NCBI GenBank assembly: GCA_964354625.1
Contig: CAYHAK010000026.1
Location: 1 to 22,703 of the forward strand
Source: DATKKK01 sp964354625
GTDB lineage: Archaea > Thermoproteota > Bathyarchaeia > Bathyarchaeales > Bathycorpusculaceae
Direction of reading: 5' to 3'
Length of the DNA: 22,703 nucleotides
The notes under the pieces were generated by a model that saw only the letters and a program-made list of their open reading frames with translations, was not told where the DNA came from and searched no databases. Made by a program: the position numbers and the translations under genes. Shown piece after piece: positions 1-7,979 of the stretch (its first letter is position 1; every line of letters starts with the position of its first letter).

Positions 1-2
1 CC

Positions 3-236
3 ACTTTTCCGCTGCTTTTCCTTTCCGCGAGCGTCATGCCGCTTCAGCTACTGCCTAACTGGGTGCAACAGGTTGCCAAGATTAATCCGTTCACATACAT
101 TGCCCAAGCGTTTCAGAACCTGATCATAACGGGTTTCGTATGGGACAGTATAGGCTACGCCCTCATCGCCATACTAATCATAGGCGTGATAAGCCTAGGA
201 GCGAGCATTCTAGTGTTCCGAAAAAAGATATCCTAG
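3..236 (+). CDS. ABC-2 type transporter permease, C-terminal part (5' end outside window)
   Basis: The frame is open from the window edge, so only about the last 77 residues are present. The ATG at 36 is probably internal, since the residues before it (FPLLFLSASV) continue the hydrophobic helix. The segment around LPNWVQQVAKINPFTY matches the conserved re-entrant region of DrrB/NodJ-type ABC-2 permeases, which is followed by a last membrane helix (YALIAILIIGVISLGASILVF) and a short basic tail (RKKIS). Such proteins pair with a cytoplasmic ATPase to export drugs, lipids or polysaccharides; the ATPase gene would lie upstream, outside the window. The TAG stop runs directly into a CG tract (236-241). 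The family call is solid but the substrate cannot be told. Confidence 0.8.
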   Translation, partial: TFPLLFLSASVMPLQLLPNWVQQVAKINPFTYIAQAFQNLIITGFVWDSIGYALIAILIIGVISLGASILVFRKKIS

Positions 237-256
237 CGCGCTTCAAGATTGGGACA

Positions 257-817
257 ATGGGAACCGTGACAGCTGTGAGCCGAGTCAACGATCGATCAGT
301 GCTTGTTTATGAAATGGTAGGAACGGTCTTCATAATTATTCTTGGAAGTATTCTCCACTTCACGTTTGAATGGTCCGGTGGCAATCTAGTAGCCGGGGCG
401 TTTTCTGCAGTGAATGAAAGTGTGTGGGAACACCTGAAACTTGTCTTTTGGCCTGCCTTGTTGTTCATGCTCATTGAATACAGACCATTGAAGAAAACGG
501 CTAACAACTTTGGCTTGGCGAAGACAGTCGGTGTCTATCTGGCTATAATCACTATTCCAATCATCTTCTATTCCTATACTGCAGTCACTGGTAAGAGCAT
601 CTTTCTCATAGACATTTCCACTTTTGTCGTTGCTGTCATCATCGGGCAGATATCAAGCTACAAGTTGCTGACGCACAAAAAGCTCTCAGAAAACTTTAAC
701 AGAATATCTCTTTTTCTGCTAGTCCTGCTGGGAATTGCTTTCGTATTATTCACTTTCTATCCGCCTCAACTGCTAGTCTTCAGAGACCCAATCACTGGAA
801 AATACGGAATCCCATAA
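257..817 (+). CDS. DUF6512-like integral membrane protein
   Basis: This is a membrane protein of about 186 residues, starting at the ATG at 257; the ATG at 314 (MVGTVFIII) is an alternative start. The open frame reaches back to 140, but that part overlaps the permease gene and is not protein-like. A first helix (VGTVFIIILGSILHF) is followed by a conserved-looking block, FTFEWSGG then FSAVNESVWEHLKLVFWP, typical of a small uncharacterised family (DUF6512) in Clostridia and archaea. Further hydrophobic segments near IYLAIITIPIIFYSY, STFVVAVIIGQISS and ISLFLLVLLGIAFVLF suggest five or six helices. No enzymatic motif is visible. It follows the permease by 20 bases and converges on the heliorhodopsin gene. 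The family assignment is from memory of the motif; function is unknown. Confidence 0.65.
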   Translation: MGTVTAVSRVNDRSVLVYEMVGTVFIIILGSILHFTFEWSGGNLVAGAFSAVNESVWEHLKLVFWPALLFMLIEYRPLKKTANNFGLAKTVGVYLAIITIPIIFYSYTAVTGKSIFLIDISTFVVAVIIGQISSYKLLTHKKLSENFNRISLFLLVLLGIAFVLFTFYPPQLLVFRDPITGKYGIP

Positions 818-878
818 TAATGTGAAAAAGCGCACGCGACAATGAAGGAAAAGACTACTGGAAGAAAGAGACTCTCTG

Positions 879-886
879 GCGCGCGC
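879..886. repeat. CG-alternating tract (8 bases)
   Basis: GCGCGCGC in the gap between the convergent DUF6512-like and heliorhodopsin genes. Confidence 0.9.
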
Positions 887-917
887 TCAAAGAAAAGGGG
901 AGTTGTTTTGTGCGTGT

Positions 918-1742
918 TTAGTGGGGCATGAATATTCCGGAGAACACTAGCCATGCCAGAAGTGTTTTCGCCACGAGACTTAGAACTATGTACATTCTTT
1001 CGCCGTACAAGTAGTCTTTCCATCGCCCTACGCCTTTGTACTGTAGTACCATGTTGACTGCGAAGGCCATGAAGAGGATGAGGTAGATGGATACTATCAG
1101 GTACACGAATGTGGGCACGTTCTGCGACACGCTTGTTATAGCCGCGATGAAATAGGCGTATATTGCTAGCCATGGTGTTCCGCCTGAAATGCATCCGATA
1201 ATGAATGGTGACCAATCAGTTTTCTCAGTGTACTGATTGATTTTCTCCATTAGGTATCCAAACATTGTCATCATTGCGTTCAGAACGAATATCATCACGA
1301 GCGACCATAGTTCCCACACTCCTGAGAACGAGGCGATGAGGAATATCATCAATGAGCTTGAGATGGCATATTCGTACCATCTGTATGGATTCATGCCTTT
1401 CTTGAGATTGTCATTGTAGCTCTTGTTCTTCGCAAACGCGATTGTGAAATGTGCTGCTGCAGACATCAGAGGAAATAGAGCGGCCGCGACTCCTATGTAG
1501 CCTATCGTCAACAGAATTTTGGGGTCTGGTCCAATTTGGATATTGGGTGGGATTACGTTGAACTTCAAGTAGAAAGTGTATATGTCCAGGTTGTAAGCTT
1601 TAGAAAGGCCCAGAGCCACCATCACTATTCCTTGTACAAAGTGAAGAATGCCGGCAACTATGTTGAATCGCTTGAGATAAGCAAAGGAAATCGGTGACTT
1701 CGCGATATTCTCCAATCTTTCTGTTCTATTCATACCCTGCAT
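918..1742 (-). CDS. Heliorhodopsin (retinal-binding seven-helix photoreceptor)
   Basis: 274 residues with about seven hydrophobic helices, the usual heliorhodopsin length. Diagnostic blocks are LKRFNIVAGILHFVQG in helix 1, NPYRWYEYAISSS in helix 3 and GERMYIVLSLVAKTLLAW in helix 7. K259 is the expected retinal Schiff-base lysine, S255 lies four residues before it as in characterised members, and E124 of RWYEY is the expected counterion position. Heliorhodopsins sit inverted in the membrane relative to type-1 rhodopsins, bind all-trans retinal and mostly do not pump ions; sensory or regulatory roles are proposed. The ATG at 1742 gives MQGMNRTERL; M4 (1733) is a possible alternative, since a TATA-like CATAAAAAC lies about 26 bases before it. 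No retinal or carotenoid synthesis gene is adjacent. It faces the DUF6512-like gene and follows the SLOG-like gene on the same strand, 66 bases downstream. Confidence 0.93.
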   Translation of the reverse strand: MQGMNRTERLENIAKSPISFAYLKRFNIVAGILHFVQGIVMVALGLSKAYNLDIYTFYLKFNVIPPNIQIGPDPKILLTIGYIGVAAALFPLMSAAAHFTIAFAKNKSYNDNLKKGMNPYRWYEYAISSSLMIFLIASFSGVWELWSLVMIFVLNAMMTMFGYLMEKINQYTEKTDWSPFIIGCISGGTPWLAIYAYFIAAITSVSQNVPTFVYLIVSIYLILFMAFAVNMVLQYKGVGRWKDYLYGERMYIVLSLVAKTLLAWLVFSGIFMPH

Positions 1743-1808
1743 TCTGGGTAGAATTGTTTTTATGACTTGTGATACGCTTAAACAGCAGAGACTGAGATAG
1801 CGCGCAAT

Positions 1809-2375
1809 CTACTTATTCTGCTTCCTTCTGTTGAAGTATTCTTTCATGGCATAGTAGGGATCGTAGGTTCTTCCTCGATCGAGCCAACCAGCCTCGGTTG
1901 CACCTGTTCGGTTAGAATGCTCGTAGAGGAAGGCTGGTGTGCCAAGATTCTTCAGCAGTTCCAAGTTCTCAGCTATTACTCCACTGCTGTCAGTCCAAAT
2001 GACAATTGCTGAATCACAGTCCTCAATCATTCCCCTCTCTCTTGCTCTCAGATCAGCCCCGTACTGAATAGTTTCCCAGTTGCCTGCGTTGTATCTCATG
2101 CTCTTGGCATGACCCACAATTACGTTTCGATAGCCCTTTGAATGAAGGTAATCTTGGTATAGTCTGCATGCGCCTAGGGCTTCTGCTACGAGAATTGTCA
2201 TGTTTCTAGCGATAGCTTCATCTATCTTCATTGCAACCTCAGCTGGCAATTGCTTCGCTCTGAAAGCTTTGCTTCCCATCAAGAGCAGTTTGCATCCTAT
2301 AAGTTCCTTCGGAATCATCATAGAGTAGTCCAGCTCAACGGCATCTGCGCGTAGTAATTCTATGATATTCTTCAT
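1809..2375 (-). CDS. SLOG/nucleotide-binding Rossmann-like protein
   Basis: 188 soluble residues. After a short N-terminal segment, KLLLMGSKAF begins a Rossmann-type beta strand and glycine turn; ITILVAEALGACRLYQDYL-like spacing follows (MTILVAEALGACR, residues about 59-71), then NVIVGHAKSMRYN and DCDSAIVIWTDSSGVIAENL. This order of strand, small-residue turn and a late D-S-A-I-V-I-W-x-D-x-S-x-G block resembles SLOG-superfamily proteins and the related nucleoside deoxyribosyltransferase fold, which bind or hydrolyse nucleotide-linked ligands. I cannot assign a subfamily or catalytic residue. The gene is tandem with the heliorhodopsin gene and may share a transcript with it. Its stop codon lies three bases from a 6-base CG tract (1800-1805), and two longer tracts lie upstream of its start. 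Confidence 0.6.
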   Translation of the reverse strand: MKNIIELLRADAVELDYSMMIPKELIGCKLLLMGSKAFRAKQLPAEVAMKIDEAIARNMTILVAEALGACRLYQDYLHSKGYRNVIVGHAKSMRYNAGNWETIQYGADLRARERGMIEDCDSAIVIWTDSSGVIAENLELLKNLGTPAFLYEHSNRTGATEAGWLDRGRTYDPYYAMKEYFNRRKQNK

Positions 2376-2419
2376 TGATGAAAGTTGCTATTCAAACCAT
2401 TAGCCCTTCGACACGACTA

Positions 2420-2428
2420 GCGCGCGCG
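2420..2428. repeat. CG-alternating tract (9 bases)
   Basis: Preceded by CTA, so the context is CTAGCGCGCGCG. It lies 44 bases upstream of the SLOG-like gene start. Confidence 0.9.
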
Positions 2429-2463
2429 GTACGGTTTCGAGCAGGCATTATTCTTGTGGAATA

Positions 2464-2473
2464 GCGCGCGCGC
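2464..2473. repeat. CG-alternating tract (10 bases) in a perfect palindrome
   Basis: The tract is flanked by TA on the left and CTAGC on the right, giving TAGCGCGCGCGCTA. It is the second tract within 55 bases, between the SLOG-like gene and the end of the secreted-protein gene. Confidence 0.9.
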
Positions 2474-2530
2474 TAGCATCGGCTCATCTGTCAACGCACG
2501 TGTGAAATAGAGCGAATCTTGCCAACATGT

Positions 2531-5500
2531 CTAGGGCCACTTCTGTCCGTAGTGGCCTGTGCAGATGACCACATCGAATATGTTGATGACACCGTTGCCA
2601 TCAATGTCAGCGTTTGGGTAGTATATCGGGTCTATCTGCGTCTTGCCGTAGCAGCTGGTGATCTTCACTACGTCAAAAATGTTTACGATGAAGTTGCCGT
2701 CAACGTCTCCTGGAATTGTGATCGCAATTGGACCAAGCATGAGTGTGTTGTCGGCTGTGTAGGTTTCGCCTGCATCTGGTACTACGTGAGCGCTTAGGGT
2801 ATAGTTGCCTTTGGCAAAACCCGTGGTATTCCACATGCAGCCAATTCCTGTAGAGTTGCCGCTTGCTAGAACAACGGTTTGTTGTGCAACTAGAGTGGCG
2901 TTGGCGTAGATTGTGACGTTGAGCGTCTCAGTGTAAACCCCGTAGTTCATGAACGTCACGTTAATCGGGTGACTGTAGCCAGTTCCTATGACATTTTTCG
3001 ATGAGGACATTTCTGTTATGCTCAAGTCATGTTGGGTAGTAGCAGCTACGTATTCAAGGCGGCTAAGCTCGTTGTCTGAAGTGAAATTGTACTCGAAGTC
3101 GCCATTGCCATCAGAGTCCACTTGAACAGTGACGCCTTCTTCGCCCAAGGCGAGAGTATCCCAATCAATAGTGTACTGATGGATTGCTCCGGGTTCTGCA
3201 GGAATGTAGGAGCTGCAAAAGCAAGACTCACTCCATTCATGTTCTTGTTGAAAGCCAGGTTGTATGTTTTTGGCTCTTGGCTTTGAGAAACATGGATAAT
3301 TGCTCCATTTGATGTAATGGTGATATTGTCAACTCCATTACAGATTGAGGAGCCGGAGATACGAGCAAAATAGCCCGGCCCAAACTTGGTTAGTGAATAT
3401 GCTCCGTTCTCCCCAGATCCATTTATCATGATTGTCGATTCATTGTCTCTATTTGCGCGGTAAGCTTGTCCCCAAGGGCGAGCCTCTTCGTCTGTTAACG
3501 CACCAAAAGTGACAATCGGTCTGACGTCAGGTATCTCTTGCATAAATGAGCCATCTCTCAATCCCGTAGACCTGCCCTCCGAATCTATCAACAGTAAATC
3601 AGCCTTACCATCAATGTAAAACAACGTCTCGTGACTGTCAGAAGCTACCGCGCAATCCGGCTTTTCTCCAGAATTGTAGAGCGCCTCAATAGGGTAAAGC
3701 ATCAAGAAGGTTTGCTTGTAATCATCCGGCGGCCAGACGGCGCGAGCACCCATCCCATATCTCCATTTCCACACCCCTTCTTCCTCATATATTTCTATTC
3801 TTCTCTCATCATTATTGGGCCAGTTTGGATCATAGACAAGTATGTTTTGTCCATCAACCTGGTAGGGTACAACTGCATGTCCTCCATATACAGGCTTGTT
3901 GTCCCTGATGGCCATATATCCGATGCCCAGAACGTACATTTCGCCGTTGGAGAGATCCTCTTCTAGCTTCTGAAGAAGCCCTAGAGGCTCTTCTATTGTC
4001 GCACTTTGCGCGGGTTTGCCAAATTGGTATAGGTGGAATTTGATGATATGCTCCAAGACAGGATCAGGCCCCTCTTCACCGCCACCATGCCATCTCGGGC
4101 GCAGCAGGCTGAACGGATCCAAGAAGAGTGTATCGGGTTCCTCAAGCTGGAATATTGTGCTCATTCCCTGGTTTTCCAGAAACTGGTCGTAGTTTGGGTA
4201 CATGAACTCCATGAGTGACGAGGCTGCCATACCATAGCAGTAGGCTCCAGTGAATGCTTCCTTCTCAACATCAAGTACTCTGAAGTACTCTTTTGCGGTT
4301 TCTTCATCGACATTCGACAAATCAAACGTGCTAGCAAAAATGTCCCATCTGCTCTGATTAGTCAAGCTTTCATCTCCCGGAAGAACTGGGATATTTCTGT
4401 CAACTGCTTTGTTGTTTCCGAAACTGTAGCCCCAAGGATTAGGGGCATAGGCCTCTTTCCATTCTGGAAGAGGTAAGACAGCAAGTATGTCTGCAGAACA
4501 TCTGCTCACAATTCCATAAGTGTCAATTACCTCTGCCCAGACCTCTTTATATCCATATGAGGCGAATGCCCAACGTTTGATCCTAGTAGAGGCGTCCCAG
4601 TCTCCTGATGAAGTACCCCAGTCGTACCATTCAGTCCATACGCCAACCGGGGTGCCATCTTGAGCATCATCGCTCGAAAACCGAACCTGCCCAATATCAC
4701 CGACGGAATCTCCAGCATATATGTCGAATAGTTCGCCAATAACAATATCGTCTATCTCGACGCCGTCCTTCTGAAGTCTGACAACGCAGACTGTGGGTTC
4801 GTAGAGCTCAAGCCAGTCTTCCGCTGACCAGCCCTCGACGCCCACATCGTAAGCCACCGACCACCAGTTGAAGCCGTCAGCTCTTCTTGGCCCGATGAAG
4901 ACTTGGCCTAAGGTTCCCAAGGGCATGGTATCGATTATGGGGTAGCTGAGGCCTGGGCCTTCTCTTACGTTGAGATTAGCCGTGGTTCTGACCCGCTCAT
5001 TCCTCAGGAACTTCTGAGTCAACGGTCTTATGAGCGGGTAGTTGTCTTGGTTGGTCGCGTCTATAGTGTAGGGTATATCCCATATGCCTGAGCCATCCAG
5101 TTCATCAGCACTCGGATACCTCTCAAGGTAGTCGCTCCAGTAGTTGCCGCCAGAAGGATAACCATCATCCCAGACAAATTGCTCAAACCCACCAGACTCC
5201 GGATGTAGGATCCACTGATTGTTTTCGAAGGTGTTGTGATAAATCGCATAATTCGAAGCGGCCAAGCTAAAAAGAAATGCGTATTCATTGTCTGCAATAG
5301 TGTTCTCAGACAGAACATTTCCAGATGATGCTCCCTGAAAGAAAGCGCCAAACTCGAAAGACCGAATTGTGTTGTTCATTATGATGTTATTTGAACAGGA
5401 GCTTAGAAAAATGCCACCTACGTATCCTTGGTTTATCTCGTTATCTGCAACTAGACTATCGGTCACATTGTCCATGTAAATCCCAGTATTGATGTTAAAG

Positions 5501-5928
5501 ATTATGTTGTTTGAGATTGTTATGTGATTGATTGAGGCGTGAGTGACGTGATCGTTGCCTATTTGAACTCCCCGAAGACCGCCCTGTATGGCAAAGCCCT
5601 CAATAGTCACTTCGCTGGATTCAACATAGAATCCGCCCTGGGCACCCCAGTCAGTTTCGAGTTGTGTTGTCAATGGATTTTCGCCGATTATCGAAACTGA
5701 CTTGTTCACATATACTCCATCATTCTGATAGAGACCGCGCCGAACAAATATCGTGTCGCCATCACTTGCCGCATCCAAAGCTTCTTGTATTGTCGAATAG
5801 TCATCTGGGACAACGATAGTGCCTGCCTTGGCTGGATGAATGTAGAATGCTACTGGCAACATGCTGACCACAAGAAGAGTAGCCAAAAAGCCAATCACTA
5901 TGCTCCTTCGCAACCTGTTCTCCTCCAC
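2531..5928 (-). pseudogene. Secreted beta-helix/SH3b/papain-like peptidase/CARDB/dockerin protein with a single frameshift
   Basis: The reading frame runs 960 codons from 5928 and goes off frame near 3201; the rest is intact in another frame down to 2531, so an intact version would be about 1,130 residues. The GTG at 5928 is the longest start; the TTG at 5913 is favoured because GGAGG lies 8 bases before it. Order: signal peptide (to about residue 36, ending HPAKAG); parallel beta-helix/NosD-like repeats (about 38-300, with GNYWSDY at 261-267); SH3b domain (about 311-377, NLNVREGPGLSYPI); a linker domain; a papain-fold-like region with C564 (AYCYGMAAS), H684 (YGGHAVVPYQV) and D700/N702 (VYDPNWPN); a beta-rich region; a CARDB-like domain; and a dockerin-like pair of EF-hand loops (GDVDGNFIVNIFDVV, ADIDGNGVINIFDVV). 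It is probably extracellular, and the peptidase call is an inference from residue spacing. The frameshift fits loss of one C from CCC on the coding strand (GG at 3201-3202), which may be real decay or a sequencing error. Confidence 0.8.
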
Positions 5929-6045
5929 GAATCTCTAGTGATCGAATCAACGTATTAACGCTTCTGAAACTATGTTCTGGAGAGAATCACCTGATACCAT
6001 AGATCGATCGCGCTGGCAGAGATGATTCGCAAGAAATCAGATAGT

Positions 6046-6055
6046 CGCGCGCGCG
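6046..6055. repeat. CG-alternating tract (10 bases)
   Basis: Followed directly by GCGC, giving a nearly unbroken 14-base CG block. It lies about 120 bases upstream of the start of the beta-helix secreted-protein gene. Confidence 0.9.
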
Positions 6056-6219
6056 GCGCACGAACTCGTAGAACTTATTTCAAAAGCCATTTAGCCAACC
6101 GATCGTGGGAAATCATGACTATTCTTGGGTAGAGCTTCAGGATGCAACTGGCTGTTTCTGGTGGCAAAGGGCACAATGGAGACGATTCTTCTAATGTCTG
6201 AATTTTTTAAACAGAACCC

Positions 6220-6237
6220 ATGTAATACCGCTATCGC
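6220..6237 (+). repeat. Direct repeat copy 1
   Basis: ATGTAATACCGCTATCGC, identical to 6421-6438. The similarity extends loosely on both sides: GAACCC before copy 1 matches GAATCCT before copy 2, and ACC follows both. Confidence 0.8.
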
Positions 6238-6420
6238 AATACCCCTATATCACCTGAAAAAGGGCCTTAAATCAGAAAATCTTTAAATATACTAAACGGT
6301 GGGAGCAAGCCGAACCATCCTCTTGTAGAGGAATCCGGGAGTCATTGGTTCAGTCTTCTTTCTGAGAGATATCCTTCTCATGAGAGGAGCGCACGCTATC
6401 TGTTCATTCAAATGAATCCT

Positions 6421-6438
6421 ATGTAATACCGCTATCGC
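6421..6438 (+). repeat. Direct repeat copy 2
   Basis: Identical 18 bases, 201 bases after copy 1. On the minus strand both copies can be read as AIAVLH, so this could be a shared coding motif in decayed ORFs or a non-coding repeat bounding a short insert. Confidence 0.8.
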
Positions 6439-6778
6439 GTAACCAGGCAAAGCCAGTGGGAAGGCTGAAGATCTTGAATCTACTATGAAAGCTAAATTGG
6501 GAAGTCCTATGTCAAGGCGTCGATCGATAGAGAAACTGGGCGTGCCAGAGAAGAGAACCCTCTGCATCAGATCGACTGCGCTCACAGAATGCTACCGGTT
6601 TTCATCAGCGTGTTTCTAGAATCACTTTATAGATTTGCCGTATAACGTCAGTCTTCCCTAGAAATGCTTCGGATATTTGGCCAACACATCCTGATTATTG
6701 CGTCGAAACTTTGGGAATGACATGTGTTTATAAGTCCAACCCTATTTTGCGACAGAATCACGAGTGCCCTACGCAATG

Positions 6779-6787
6779 TTTTATAAG
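6779..6787 (+). promoter_or_regulatory. TATA box for the winged-helix gene
   Basis: TTTTATAAG lies about 60 bases before the proposed start, so transcription would begin near 6810 with a short leader carrying GAAGGA (6833-6838). A second similar box (TTTATAAG, near 6727) is further upstream. Confidence 0.5.
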
Positions 6788-6841
6788 CTGAACTGATATT
6801 ATGTAAGTCAGTTTCTATAAAGCTGAAGATGTGAAGGAATT

Positions 6842-7321
6842 TTGCCCCGCGTGAAAGGAGCTAAAACCGGTGTTCGTCACACGCCTCATCCGCTCATTCA
6901 GATCCACAAGCAAAGACACGTTAGGACTCTGGAGGATTTTTGCGACTGTATTTTTCCAAGAAATAGCATTGAAGTGGCAAAGGTGCTTGAAGCCGTCAAA
7001 CAGAGCAAGATCGGGTACGGTAAGATGCAGACAACTGCGGAAGAACTGGGCATAGACTACAACAAGTTCAACGCGATCATAAGAAGACTCAAAGACCTGG
7101 GAATCCTAACGCGAAACAGCACTCTCAGCGAAGTATTCCAAGACAAGACCACAGCAATAAGCACTTTCTACGGCCAATATACAGGCAAGACAAACCCAGT
7201 GCAAAAGGCCTTGGATGATGCGAATGAATACCTGAAAGCCAAAGGATATAGCGGAAGGTTCGAACCCCAATACAAAACAGCAGATTCTGAGCTAGAGGAG
7301 CGAGAAGAAACTGGACAATGA
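6842..7321 (+). CDS. Winged-helix DNA-binding protein
   Basis: 159 residues from a TTG at 6842; the GTG at 6851 is an alternative. GAAGGA (6833-6838) is only 3 bases from the TTG and 12 from the GTG, so neither start is ideal. Residues about 40-95 (NSIEVAKVLEAVKQSK through MQTTAEELGIDYNKFNAIIRRLKDLGIL) form a helix-turn-helix followed by a wing-like segment, as in archaeal winged-helix regulators; IDYNKFNAIIRRL would be the recognition helix. The N-terminus is basic (RVKGAKTGVRH). The C-terminus is acidic (SELEEREETGQ). A hydrophilic reading continues in the +1 frame after the stop. No target or partner gene is evident; the neighbour downstream is a helicase remnant. The DNA-binding role is inferred from secondary-structure pattern only. 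Confidence 0.7.
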   Translation: MPRVKGAKTGVRHTPHPLIQIHKQRHVRTLEDFCDCIFPRNSIEVAKVLEAVKQSKIGYGKMQTTAEELGIDYNKFNAIIRRLKDLGILTRNSTLSEVFQDKTTAISTFYGQYTGKTNPVQKALDDANEYLKAKGYSGRFEPQYKTADSELEEREETGQ

Positions 7322-7413
7322 GAATAGAACCCAGCCAGACACAACGGAAGCTGTCAAACTGAATTCAGCAGCAGAGCTGTCTGGCCAAACAAGCTCTTCG
7401 GAGAAATCCGGAA

Positions 7414-7422
7414 GCGCGCGCG
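7414..7422. repeat. CG-alternating tract (9 bases)
   Basis: It lies 93 bases after the winged-helix stop codon, and inside the +1-frame open reading that continues from that gene. Confidence 0.9.
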
Positions 7423-7446
7423 GGATTTATGCTGAAAAGCTGGGGA

Positions 7447-7491
7447 TGGGAGTTGAACCCACACCACAGTGGAGATATCACCCGCAACTCC
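7447..7491 (+). terminator. Possible hairpin with T-rich tail
   Basis: GGGAGTTG and CAACTCCC form a perfect 8-base stem with a 29-base loop, followed by CTCTTTTTCTATTTT and, 35 bases on, nine T. Archaeal termination depends mainly on T-runs, so the hairpin may be incidental. Confidence 0.3.
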
Positions 7492-7672
7492 CCTCTTTTT
7501 CTATTTTGCGAAAGATTCAGGGCGGTTTTTTTTTCTGATCGATCGATAGAGGCTACTTTGACATGGCGTGTTCACGCGCGTGTAGCCATCATAACTAGTC
7601 GCAGAATAAGAAATGAGGGTAACTCTGGAATCTCAAATGGCGTAATCATTGGATAATTGCGCACGTTAACAC

Positions 7673-7967
7673 TTAAACGGGTGTCGTGTAGGCAGCTATT
7701 TCCGAAAGAAATTCGGAATTCTCCTGCTGCCGAGTGTAAATGTACAAGTCTTCTTTTGCTCTTGTTATGGCTACGTAGAATAGCCTTCTTTCCTCTTCTT
7801 TTTGGTCTTCAATTCCATTGTCTCCTCTTACAACTTCAAGAATCGCGGGGTCTTCAATTTCGCTCGGAAACCCGAACTTGCCTTTGACAACGTCTAAAAC
7901 AAAGACAACTTTGGCCTCCAAGCCTTTGCATTTATGCACTGTAAGTAGTCGGATGCCATCTCCTTCA
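7673..7967 (-). pseudogene. UvrD/PcrA-type superfamily 1 helicase, C-terminal remnant
   Basis: About 98 residues survive from an enzyme normally of 600 or more. EGDGIRLLTVHKCKGLEAKVVFVLD carries helicase motif V (TVHKCKGLEAKVVF, usually T-x-H-x-S/A-K-G-L-E), and EEERRLFYVAITRAKEDLYI is motif VI with its catalytic arginine in the ITRAK element. The Walker A, DEXX and other motifs that should precede these are absent. On the upstream side the homologous reading stops exactly at an 11-base CG tract (7968-7978); the open frame continues as far as 8062, but only as the shadow of a plus-strand ORF. The fragment keeps its natural stop. It cannot be an active helicase. Confidence 0.82.
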
Positions 7968-7978
7968 GCGCGCGCGCG
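7968..7978. repeat. CG-alternating tract (11 bases) at a gene-remnant junction
   Basis: The longest tract in the window. To its left lies the broken edge of the UvrD remnant (minus strand), to its right the broken edge of an unrelated plus-strand C-terminal ORF. Confidence 0.92.
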
Positions 7979-7979
7979 G

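Larger units (their letters stand above)
5929..6841. other. Gene-poor 913-base stretch with direct repeat, CG tract and TATA-like boxes
   Basis: No convincing gene is visible. The stretch holds a CG tract (6046-6055), an 18-base direct repeat (6220-6237 and 6421-6438), a TATA-like CTTTAAATATA (6281-6291) and two archaeal TATA boxes (TTTATAAG near 6727 and TTTTATAAG near 6779) ahead of the winged-helix gene. A minus-strand open frame (6292-6585) has no ribosome-binding site and no recognisable domain. Short inverted repeats (GAACCA at 6312 with TGGTTC at 6346, enclosing CCTC/GAGG) could fold, but I cannot tell whether they belong to an RNA gene. Confidence 0.5.
7322..7672. other. 351-base spacer with CG tracts, hairpin and T-run
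   Basis: No gene supported. It contains CG tracts (7414-7422, and 6 bases at 7575-7580), an 8-base inverted repeat (GGGAGTTG at 7447-7454, CAACTCCC at 7484-7491) followed by T-rich sequence, a tRNA T-arm-like segment on the minus strand (about 7437-7461) and a run of nine T (7526-7534) that could end transcription of the winged-helix gene. Confidence 0.5.

Noticed and set aside
140..256. N-terminal extension of the DUF6512-like ORF
   Set aside because: It overlaps the permease gene in another frame and is Arg/His-rich, not membrane-like; the ATG at 257 fits better.
6292..6585. 97-codon minus-strand ORF
   Set aside because: No ribosome-binding site, no domain, and it contains one copy of a repeat that also occurs outside it. 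Kept only as part of the gene-poor stretch.
7429..7656. 75-codon plus-strand ORF (SWGWELNPHHSGD)
   Set aside because: The start resembles the usual antisense translation of a tRNA 3' end, and the rest crosses a poly-T run.
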